Shown: positions 35,386 to 45,700 of the stretch, one piece after another
How the letters are laid out: each line of letters starts with the position of its first letter
Numbering within the stretch: position 1 is the first letter of the stretch
Assembly: GCA_018398765.1 (NCBI GenBank)
Contig: JAHBMJ010003591.1
Span: 6,816-58,074, forward strand
From: Chromera velia
Taxonomy: Eukaryota; Sar; Chromeraceae
DNA length: 51,259 bases
Direction of reading: 5' to 3'
Made by a program: the position numbers and the translations under genes
The notes under the pieces: generated by a model
The model's input: the letters and a program-made list of their open reading frames with translations, nothing else
What the model was told of the DNA's origin: nothing
The model's database searches: none

Positions 35386-36497
35386 TTGCACACTCTTGCA
35401 CACACACAAGACGGAGAGAGAGCGCGCGCGCAAGAGGAAGAGAGAGAAAGAAAGAAAGAAAGACAGAAAGAAAGAAACCAGGAAAGAAACAAATAAATAG
35501 ACTACCAATGAAAACTAAGAGCGGAAGAAAGCCAACCAGAAAGAATGCAGAAAAGACAGACCCGGAAGGAAATTTTCCACAAAGCGCAGGTCTGCAAGTG
35601 CCCCGTTCAGGTCCACTATTTGGAACGGGATCTTCCCCGACGCCTTCACGTTGTGGTCCACAAGAGCCTGGGTGTCCACGTCCATGGCGGCGCCGTCGGA
35701 AAAGAGGCCGAAAGAGAACAACAGCTGGGCGCCCTCTGTAGGCAAAGGAAGGAGGACGGGGGGTTGAGTCTGGGGGCTTCTGGCCGCGAAGAATAAATGA
35801 CCGCAGGATTCAGTGAGAAAAGAGGAAAACGAAGAAAGAGGACAGAAAAAAGAGACAGGAGAAAGGAAGGAAGCACGAAGGGAGGCAGAGTGAGACAAGG
35901 AGAGACAAAGAGAAGGAGAAACGGAGCATGTTGAGTACGAACGAAAAGATGAGGGCTACGTGTCGAACTGCAACGTCACTTTCTCATTCAATGCAGGAAA
36001 GGGAGTCGACTAAACCGTTAGAAGCTAACCACCTGGGGCAGCCACCTAGTCTGATATTAGAATTTTGAGAAGTAGAGAGCGTGATCAAACCACCAAGCCG
36101 CTCACTTTGCTCTTCCTTCAGGGCTGATGAAAATCCTCTGAAAAGGCAAGCAAACATCTATTCCGTCTCCAAAAATCGGTTGGACAAGGCGGAGGTCCCC
36201 TGAGCCTCTAGGTCATCTGCTCAGCACAATCTTTTGAAAGACGAGTTTTGAAAAGCCCTTACCTATGACAACTGCTGCTTCTTGCGCTTCGTCTTTGAGT
36301 CTCCAGGGAAGAAGGTACAGGATGAACAGCAGCACAAACGTCCCCAAGGAGACGGCGTAACAAATGATCCACGCAGGCCGAGAGGCAGACTGAGAGTGAG
36401 AGTGCCTGGAACGATGTAAAAAAAACTTTCTCGCTCGCCAGATGAGGCTCGGCAATCCTGCACTCCCACTTGTCTGGACTTTGGAGTGCTCTGTCAT
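33298..36497 (-). CDS. Type II membrane glycosyltransferase, alpha-1,4-galactosyltransferase (GT32/A4GALT) type, 5 exons
   Basis: The exons, all joined in phase, are 36497-36263, 35735-35562, 34976-34789, 34349-34254 and 33669-33298. They give 354 residues, close to the ~350 of A4GALT relatives. Residues ~45-68 are a hydrophobic signal anchor (WIICYAVSLGTFVLLFILYL), as in Golgi type II enzymes. Exon 2 has a LFSFGLFSDGAAMDVDT segment and PFQIVDL. Exon 3 carries the sugar-transferase core SDVARLASAFARGGTYLDLD, with the DxD motif (DLD) that binds metal and UDP-sugar. Exon 4 has FAFSGPRGHPFF, the acceptor-side segment, and exon 5 has VTGPDSF, the usual TGP segment. It should transfer a hexose to a glycolipid or glycan in the Golgi; donor and acceptor cannot be read from sequence. 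It is divergent from the TTLL gene, 640 bp apart. Confidence 0.88.
34640..34772 (-). repeat. (TG)n/(CG)n microsatellite in the glycosyltransferase intron
   Basis: CA/CG dinucleotides on the plus strand, so TG on the sense strand of the host gene, lying directly after the donor at 34788 of intron 3. Confidence 0.9.
35315..35412 (-). repeat. (TG)n microsatellite in the glycosyltransferase intron
   Basis: A CA run on the plus strand (sense TG) flanked by GCGCGCGCGC in intron 2, followed by AAAG-rich tracts to 35480. Confidence 0.9.
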
Positions 36498-37136
36498 TTC
36501 CCTTCTGTGTCGATCTGAAGCTGAAAGAAAGGGCACTTAATTCAACTCATTGTCTCCTTGATCCTGCATCCTGAAATTGAGACCGTACCGCCAATAGCGA
36601 ATCACCATTATATGTGATCAACAGCTTGGGCGCCTGCGAACACTCCTTAATGGATTATGTGTGGCAGATGTCGCAGCACCGAGGACAAGAATCGTCAAAC
36701 AAGTGGGGAAATGTGGTCGAGGCGATCGAATATGATCGAATCGTCGATCGCCTGGCTTAGCACAAATTTGCTACAAAATCAAGCTATAGCGCGCGCGCAA
36801 ATCGCGCGCGTTTTTTGCGCTTCTGCATGAAAAAAAAAACTTTTTAAAATTTGAATGCATGCATGCATGTCAGCCTGCATCATTGGTTTGGAGGTTCTGA
36901 CACAAGTTGTGTGCTTCTTAACAGGGGGCCATAGATGAAAGAACATTCGCAAGAAATCGCAGCGCGTCTACTTTTTTCTTCCGACTTCATAGCAGACCGA
37001 ACAAGAACAGGCAGCTCTCAAATCCCCCCTCTATACTGTGCAACACCATCCAGAGATCACGTGTTGTTCACTGAGGGACCTTCCCTGTTGCATTGGGAGG
37101 CGGCTCGAAAGGGCAGAAAGTCCTGTCTAGTCTGCC
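36498..37136. promoter_or_regulatory. Divergent promoter region between the glycosyltransferase and TTLL genes
   Basis: 640 bp separate the two predicted start codons. It contains a GCGCGCGCAAATCGCGCGCG inverted motif near 36789-36808, a TCGATCGCC/GGCGATCGA repeat near 36720-36752, and (TGCA) repeats at 36855-36869 giving overlapping TGCATGC words. TGCATGC is a known ApiAP2 target in apicomplexans; its use here is inference. A CAG near 36515 suggests a 5' UTR intron of the glycosyltransferase gene. Confidence 0.5.
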
Positions 37137-38555
37137 ATGTCACTACAGGAGCCTGCAGATCTTTTGTCCTCCCTAAGAAGTAGGGAAGAGGACGAAGATG
37201 ACGGTGGGCCCAATTCCTTCAGAGGAGCCCTGAGCATGCTGGTCCCATTGCAATGTCTCGATGACACAAACGCACAAGACCCAAACAACACGTCATGGAC
37301 CGATACTGCCCTCTCACCAAAGCTCTCAGACAAAGGTGGATCACCCATGATGACATCTCCACTCATGTCATCACCCCTGATGGTTTCCCCGAGGGCTTTA
37401 CATGAGGTCGCAACATCCGTTCCCTCTGCTTCCTCACCTCTCACCATTTCCGGCATCACCAACGACATTCTCGGAATTCGTGAATCTCCTCTCCCCTCCC
37501 TCCCCCCCCATCAGCAAACAGGACCCCCCACCACCCGTAGATCCTTTCGCTTTCCCTCCGGCTCCTCTGACGACGCCCGTTTCTGTCCCAATGCGTCCGG
37601 CCTATCCGACGATGTACTTCCCCCCCCTCCGCCTCTCGAGAGTCCCTCCCGCCTTGTTCCTGTCCCCAATTCTCTCCTTGCCTCCGATCGTCTAGTCTCT
37701 AACTCAAACACAAACGGAGCCACTTCAACCGCAAGTGCGCCAAATTCCGTCAGTGCCCGGACTTTTGAGAAGCACATGGAGAGAGACCCGCAGGACCTCC
37801 CGACACAGGACGAGATCCTCAGATTCAGCCTCAAGAGAATGGACACACGCATCGCATCCGCCAGGGGAGCCGGACGTGCACTCGACATTGCGTCACCCAA
37901 GGCACCGACAGCTTCAGAGGCTGACAACTTGAACGAATTGCCAGGAGGTGAGGTCAGGACACGCCCTGGTGTTTTGCCCTCCGAGGCGAACGCCTTCCCA
38001 ATGGGTCCAGGGGGCACCAACGGCGCCGCCTCTGCAAGCCGTCCTATTCCCCCGGTTCCGGACCTCACCAAGGCCGCGATCAACGCGATGCTTCTCAAAC
38101 GGCAGACACAGTCAGTCAAGTTTCCCTGTGCCATGTTCTTTCCCACGTCGCTGTAAAACGCAGGTTGTCCTTGGTCTCTTTCTTTTTCTCACAGCGCCCT
38201 TGAAGCGAAAAAAAAAGCATGCAGAGCTTGACAATCATTCGTCCTTATCGGAGGGCCTGCATGATCGTGATCCTACTCGTGGGCTGCTGTCTTTCTTGCG
38301 GTTTTTCCCCTCTATATGCTTTTAACTGTACCTGCGGGAGCATCGTTGTGTACATGTGTGTTTGAGTATGAAGCAGTGTCTACGTATGCGTTCGCCTCTG
38401 TGTGCGTTTGTGTATGAACACATGGAAGCCGGCAGCTAAAAAGCGAATGGACACGATTTCAAAAGCCACAGGCAAACATGCCAACCCTGGGTTGAGAACT
38501 CCCTTTTTGCCTTCCCATGTCTGTCTGTCTCTCGTCAAAATAATCCTCTTTTCTA

Positions 38556-38589
<34 letters not shown>

Positions 38590-41500
38590 GGTCTGTGTGT
38601 CTGTCGTCATAATGATCCACCGTCTTGTCTGTCTGTCTGTTGCAGGATGCTGGAAAAGCTCACTGCAAAGAAAAAGGAGGAGAAGCAAAAGGCTGCAAGA
38701 AAAAAAGAAGAAAAGGAACAGCAATGGAGAAGGGTCGGTCTGTCTTTTCTTCTGTTTACGTTTCCCCTCTGTTTCCTCTCGGTCCCCTTCTCGGTTTGGG
38801 GGGGTTCACAGGTTTCTCATGAACGGGTCAAAACAAATGTCTGTGGATTCACATCTGAATTGTTGGGGTAAACCAGAATGCAAATCAATCAAAAAGTCGT
38901 TTCCGCATCGCTTGCCGATTGTGCATCTGCTCAACAGGCCGTTGCGTGGACTGCTGTTCTATTTGGAAACCGCCTGTACATCCAACACACACTTCGATTT
39001 GATCTGTTTGAACCCCATCCAATTAGCCGATAAGCACTGTTGAAGGCCGTCTTTGTGTCGTTTCCCCTGCAGGCACGAGAAGTCGTTCTCGCACGTGCGG
39101 CAGCTGCTGTGGCGTCGGGGGACGAGCTGGAGGCGCCGCCCGGGTCCTTTCCTGACCAAGGACAGGCCCAAACGGCGGCGCGCCCCGCTCCTCCTCCGGT
39201 TTCTTCAAAGGGAAGTCTTGGAGTCCCTGCAATCCTCCGCAGACGTTCTGTGCCTGTACCAGCAGGGTCGGGCGCCGCCGCAGCGCTGCGTCTCTCTGTG
39301 GGCCGAACGGGGGTTGGAGCTCTGCCCCCAGTGTTGGACTCTCAGGGTGGTAGTTCAGAAGAGACACACGACAAAGAGAGGGGCAGGGGGAGGGAAAGGG
39401 AAAGAGTGGGAGGGAATCGAACGAGGGCAGCTTCAGTTGAGGGTACACGCCAGCAGTCCCCCAGCTCAGTAAATCCCAATCAAACACAAACAGGAAGACC
39501 ACGATGGGTGAGGAGAGCCGTGGCGTCGCCTGTCGATTCACGGAGACCCAAAGGGTCGCCTCCACAAGGGGGAGGGGCATCGTCTCCTGGCCAAGGGGGG
39601 CAGGTGACGGAAAGTTCGAGAGAAGGAGAGGGGGGCAAATCGGCGGCTGGGGTAGATACGTCTCCGCCCAGTTCCGCACGCGCAGGCGAACTTCTGAGTG
39701 CCGTCATTGGAGCACAGTTGAGTTGTGCAGGGGAACTTGCGGCGTCGAGCGAGACTGCGACCCAATTATTGTCGGCAGCGATTCATCGAGAGAAGCGGGA
39801 GGCAGTAGAAAGACAGAAAGGACAGAGTGCAGCGGCTGCTGCTGCGGCTGCTGCTGCTTCAGGTAAAGGTGGGAAGGACGAAGACGGAGGTGTGTCTGTC
39901 GAAAGAGGGGAAGGTGAACTCACAGCAGGGGAGGGAGAGGGAGAGAGGGTGTCGAGGGAAGGGGCTGATGGAGGGGCTCAGCAATCAGCAAAGGGAATGA
40001 AGGAGACCTCGGGAGCGTCACGTCGTTCTCAGTCTCTGGCTCTTCCGCGACGGGGGCGTTTCAGTGGAGAGAGAGAGAAAGAGGACGGCAACCAGGAGGG
40101 NNNNNNNNNNNNNNNNNNNNNNNNNNNNNNNNNNNNNNNNNNNNNNNNNNNNNNNNNNNNNNNNNNNNNNNNNNNNNNNNNNNNNNNNNNNNNNNNNNNN
40201 NNNNNNNNNNNNNNNNNNNNNNNNNNNNNNNNNNNNNNNNNNNNNNNNNNNNNNNNNNNNNNNNNNNNNNNNNNNNNNNNNNNNNNNNNNNNNNNNNNNN
40301 NNNNNNNNNNNNNNNNNNNNNNNNNNNNNNNNNNNNNNNNNNNNNNNNNNNNNNNNNNNNNNNNNNNNNNNNNGGGGGGGGGGGGGAGGGGGACGAGGCA
40401 CTCACACCTGAGCAGCTAGCTGCAAAGCAGAAAGAAGCTAGAGAAAGTGAGTAAGTCTGAATGTTGATGTGTGAGCTCATATTAGGTTACCGACCGATCG
40501 AACGAGGTAGTTAGGAATATTCTTGAGTCATGCAATATTTGGGTGGTGCGAATCCATCCAAATCTGGTTTTCATTTCATTTTTGTTTCCGACGTCAAGAA
40601 GATGCGTTCTTCCTTTGCCCGAAAGGCGAATTGCATCGATTGGAACAAAACCAAAGAGGAGCTACGAGGCAAATGCAGCCCCCAGTATTCGATCCAGACA
40701 GTCACGCTTTTCTTGAAGCTTTCCGTCCTTTGAATCAGACCTTCAGAAGGACCGACAGTGCATTTTCACCAACCCCCGTCTTAGCCTCATTATGAAAAGC
40801 GGATTCACCCCGATCTATAAGCATGCGGAAAGAAGCCAATCCTGATCCTGATTTGTGCTCTCTATTCGTTTGCGCCTGCAGGTCTGCAAAGATTTATGCA
40901 ACGCGTGGCAGAGAACTCAAAACGCACGATGAAGCCAGTCTACTTTGGTGAGTCATTCAGTTGCTCAGAAAGGATGCATGGTGATTGTAGAGGTGGAAGA
41001 GGTCTGGACTTCAAAAGAGTGGTTATGATCTAGAGTCTCTTTGCTCTTTTGTATCAATATAGGTGGGAAAGGGGGACTGAGAACTCCTTGCACGTTTGTT
41101 CTGCTCCAACAAATAGTCAGTTCTTCAGCTGTCAGAAAAAACAAGTCCAGGGTTAATTTTCTTCCGATGCGGTCCCTTCGGCATTGTTTCGTTTGTTTCT
41201 TTGGAAAGAAAAAAAGGAAGAGCCCTAAAGTACGGTTCTTGATGACGTCACTATGTTTGTCTGCATTGTCAATTTTTGTTGCCTCCCTCGATCGCAGATG
41301 CCTCTCACTGGAAAAAGCGTAACGGTGTAGACCAAAACGCAAAGGTTGGCACAAATAGGAAGACCGTGGGAAAGGACTCCATTGATTTTCGTAAACGTGT
41401 TTGTTTCTGTCATTGTGTGTGTCTTTGTTTCTGTTCGCGTTCTTCTCTAGTGAAAAGGGGTGAGCAGAGTATGAGCGAAGAGGAGACAGATGTTGAGGAC

Positions 41501-42741
41501 AAGGAGAAATCCTCTCGATCTTTGACCAGAAGGTGTTTTCTGCTCTCAGAGACAGACTGAACCTGCATGATTATTGATGGGGTCCAGAAGGGTTCAATTT
41601 AGTTTGGAAATGAAGTTCCGCTCCCAGCAAATGCTCTTATGCACATCGGCTGACTGCCTGGCCGCCTGACTGCCTGACTGAGTGGCTGACTGTATAATTG
41701 ACTGACTGGCTGCCTGACTGAGTGGCTGCAGTTGTTCATTGTGATGGGAGGGTATCCAGACTTGCGCCGTGCGTTGTTGAAGAGGGGATGGGTAGAGAAT
41801 CCAGATCCTCAGTCGCCGTTCTTCAACCTCAAATGGACCATGAAGGCCAGAGACATCGGTCAGCTTTTGCCTTCAAAAGATGAATGAGTACATACGCATA
41901 CACGTATTTATACATGTACATACAGGGGGCCAAGAAAGCCAGAGACATCGCTCAGAGATCCAATTCACCAAAGTTATTCTTCCATACTTTCAGACGTACA
42001 CGCAGACGCAAAAGAATCCCGCACAGAAGGAGGGCGTAGGGAGGATTCGGCAAAGAAAAACAGGAAACGTCCATCTGGCCTGTGTTTGGTTTTCCGTTTG
42101 AGTGTCTGTCTTGCAACACATAGACATGTACATGTGTATCCAGCTGCACACGCGTCCCATGCTTCACCTCATATGCACACACACTTGTTGATGTATCCAC
42201 ATGTGCGTATGGCCATGCTTTCCCCTTTTTTCTTCTTCTTCTATTCCTTTCTTTCTGTACGCAGATCACACGTCCCTTGCGGAGACCCAAATTGTGAACC
42301 ACTTTCAGAGGAACACCCAGATCACAACGAAGAGCGGCCTCATGCACAACCTCCGGTCCCTTCTCTGGTCGGTCCCTTCTCTTCGGGGTTAAAACGGGCA
42401 GAGAGAGGAACCCTCAGCTCGAGATAGAGAGAGAGAAAAAAAAAAGAAAGAGAGGGGGGGCTTTTCTCATCGGAGGCTTCCTCAACTTTCTGAGGAAATT
42501 GCACGGCTGACATCGCTCTTCCTTTCCCTTACTCTGTTAGAACACCTCCCTTCTCGTGGCCTTTGTTCTGTTTTGCTTTGATCCTCTTCTGTCCCTGGCT
42601 GCCTCCAGGTACGAAGAAGTGGACGTGGACACTTTCTTCCCGAGGTGTTATGACTGTGGAGACCCTAACGAGGTCGCAGACTGGGAAGAGGACTATCAGG
42701 TCGGCGTGTGTGTGTGTGTGTGTGTGTGCACGTGTGTGTGA

Positions 42742-42791
<50 letters not shown>

Positions 42792-45700
42792 CAGAGAAAG
42801 AGACAGAGAAAGAGCATGTTTGCGAGAGATTTAATGTACACGGATACAAATGTATGGGCACTTCTATCCCTCCCACGAGTTGCACATCTCTCTGCATGTG
42901 TCTGTCTCGACTGTTGCAGATCACGAAGGCCGAAGCCGTCCTCAAGTTGTACATTTACCAGATCAAGGCAAAGTCAGTTAGTCAGTCAGTCATGTTATTG
43001 CATGGCTGAGTGTACTTGAAGGAGACTTTGAGTACCGATGGTGACAAGTGAGCTTCGCAGTTTGTGGATTGGGCCTCTGCGATCTCCTCTATCTGTCTTT
43101 TGTCTTCCTTTTCCCTGCCTGACTGATTGACTGACGCACGCACGCGAAGTGTTGCATGGAGAGATCGAGAGGTGTGATGGCAAAACTTGAAGAGCAAGTT
43201 TTTGATCGTGAGTTACAAGACAGATGGCTTCTTCTTACGTGTACATATACAAAGAGGACCCCGTCTTTCCTTCTTTCTTTCCGTATTTATTCTGAAGTCT
43301 TGTCCTCAGGAAAGGTCTAAATCAAACACCAAGGCATCTACTGACAAAAGCAGTAGACGCTTTTCCCATCGTCATCCGTGTATTCCCCTTTGTAATTTTT
43401 TCCTCCGAATGCAAATGCAGGGCACGTTGGCTCAGAAAGCAAAGGGCAAAAGCGGAAAAGAACAGCGCCCTTGGGGGAGGTGGGATGGCTTCATTCGGCG
43501 TTCTTCCGGCTCTTCTTGGTGAGCCAAAAAGTAAGGATGTCAGAAAATTCGGAGCACACAGAATTCTGACTGCCTATCTATCCATCTCCCTTCCTTTTTT
43601 ACACGCAGAATCTCTCGCTCTTCTCTCCGTCTTCCACACCCCTCTTTTTCGTTCGTTGCCCCCTATATGATGCAATCACGCCTCCCTGTGATCCGTTTGC
43701 CTGCCTGCTCACCTGCTCCCATGCAGGTATCGGAGGCCTCCCTGACCAGAAAAACGATTCCTCTTCAGCTGCTCTCCTGGCGTCTCTCTCTCGCAACGCG
43801 GGTGCTTGTGCAGTGTCCTCGACCTCTTTCCCTCTCCTCCCACAGTTGCACAGAGGGAAAGGGACAGGGCCCGGCGATGCCATGGGAAAGCCCGCAAGGA
43901 GAAGATTGGCAAACGGCGAGGCTGCCGAACTTTCCCTGACAGAGCCGAGGACAGCACCCTCAGCGCCAGGATCGCGGCAGGTCTCAGCTGCTTCGTCTTT
44001 CTCGACCTCAATTACCGCAACGGCAACGAACGACGAGGGTCACGTGATGACGAGGTCTGCAAGTTCTGCGGCGAGCAGCACCGCTAGCGGCCTGAGGAGA
44101 GAGAGATTGCAGGAGAGTAAGGCCGCAGGAGAGGCAAAAGCAAAGCCGGAGAAGAAGAGGAAGAAAAAGGAGAAGAAGAACAAGGATGCTCCACCGCCGG
44201 TCTGTCGTTGCCTTTTACCTTTGCAGAGTAGAAGCACCATGCCGATTGCCTTTTTTGCGGTTTCCCTTCGCCTTTTTGCTTGCATGAAATGCCTCTTTTT
44301 TGTTTTTTCTCTTTGGTTGGTTGCTGTAAAATGTTCGGAATGCCCCTGTTGAAGAGAAATCCTTTGAGAGAGACTAACCGATCCGGACGAAGTTGACAGC
44401 ACTCTTTCTCCGATGGGATTGTACAGAAAGGAAGGGAAGGATTGTACAGATGGGATTGTACGAAGTTGACACACTTACGCAGAAAGGGAAAGCAGAATGA
44501 ATGGGAGAAAGAGAGAGAGAGAGGGAGAGAGAGGGAGAGAGAGAGAGAGAGAGAAGATTTTGCTGGTGGGGAGAAGTCTCCGACGGGAAAAAATTCTGGC
44601 TTCTTCATCAGAAGCGGTGCCTCATGCACACACAGATACATAGACACCTACAACTCTTTCTTCTCCCCTTCATGATGGCTGCAGGTTTTTGAGACAAAAG
44701 TTGTGGAGGCTGCCCTTGAGATTTGTTGGAGAGCCTCGAGAGACGTTGACGAGACGTTAGATGACCCTCTGGAAGACGAGAAGGGAGGTCTGGTGCCCCC
44801 TTCTTTGTGGAATATCCTCAAGAGTGTCAGTCGACGAGTAATTCGATAGACTGACGGACAAACGTAATCGTGTTGTGTAGTGCTTGAAGTCTCAAGATGA
44901 GACTTGGAAACGGTAATAGGGATACGGAGAGGTTGCGGGAGGCCTACAGTTTCTGCAACATGTGCTTTCCGCTCAGTGTAGAGGACGTCACGGACGATTT
45001 GTTTTTCTTTCCTTCCTCTACTCATTCAATCACTCACCCCTTCAGTTTTTCATTTCAATTTTGTTGAGGCGTCACAAATCATGCTCGATGGCTTGCATCC
45101 TATTTTTCTCTGCTGTTTTTCACATGCCAATGTTTCTTCCCTTCTCTCCTCAGGTTGACTTGACAGATCCCTCAACGACCCTCAGGCCCTACAGCCGGGT
45201 GGAGGCCTTCAAGGAGAGAATGGAGAAGATGAGGAAACTGAAACTGCTGAGGAGACGGAAGAGAAAGGCGGGGAATGGAAGGAAAAAGAATCCAGGGGAA
45301 GACTCAGAGGGAGGGAGTGCCTCTGCTGTCTCAGACAACGGAGAAGAATTCCACGGAGACGAAGAGGGATCCGAGTTTCGACCTACACGAGCGGTGAGCG
45401 AGAAACCCACTCTCTCTATTCCACTTTCACTCATTGTCTTTTTTCACCCCTGTCTGATTATCGAAGTGACTGACTTATCCGTGGGCTTTTCTGCAAATAG
45501 TCTTTTGGAATTTGTCGACACAACAAGAAGTTGGAATCTATTTGGAGGTCCCTATCTTTTGGTTTTTGTTTCTAAAAGGCGCGTAGAGACACGGGTTTTG
45601 GCACCTTTCTGAGTTACGTGCGGCACATTTGAATGATGAGTATTTTTTACAGCTTGATGTACAGAGGGTCTTTGCATGTCCTTTAGATAAGTGAAGATGT

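Noticed and set aside
40064-40480. ORFs spanning the run of N
   Set aside because: Unknown bases give X residues, and the flanking frames disagree.
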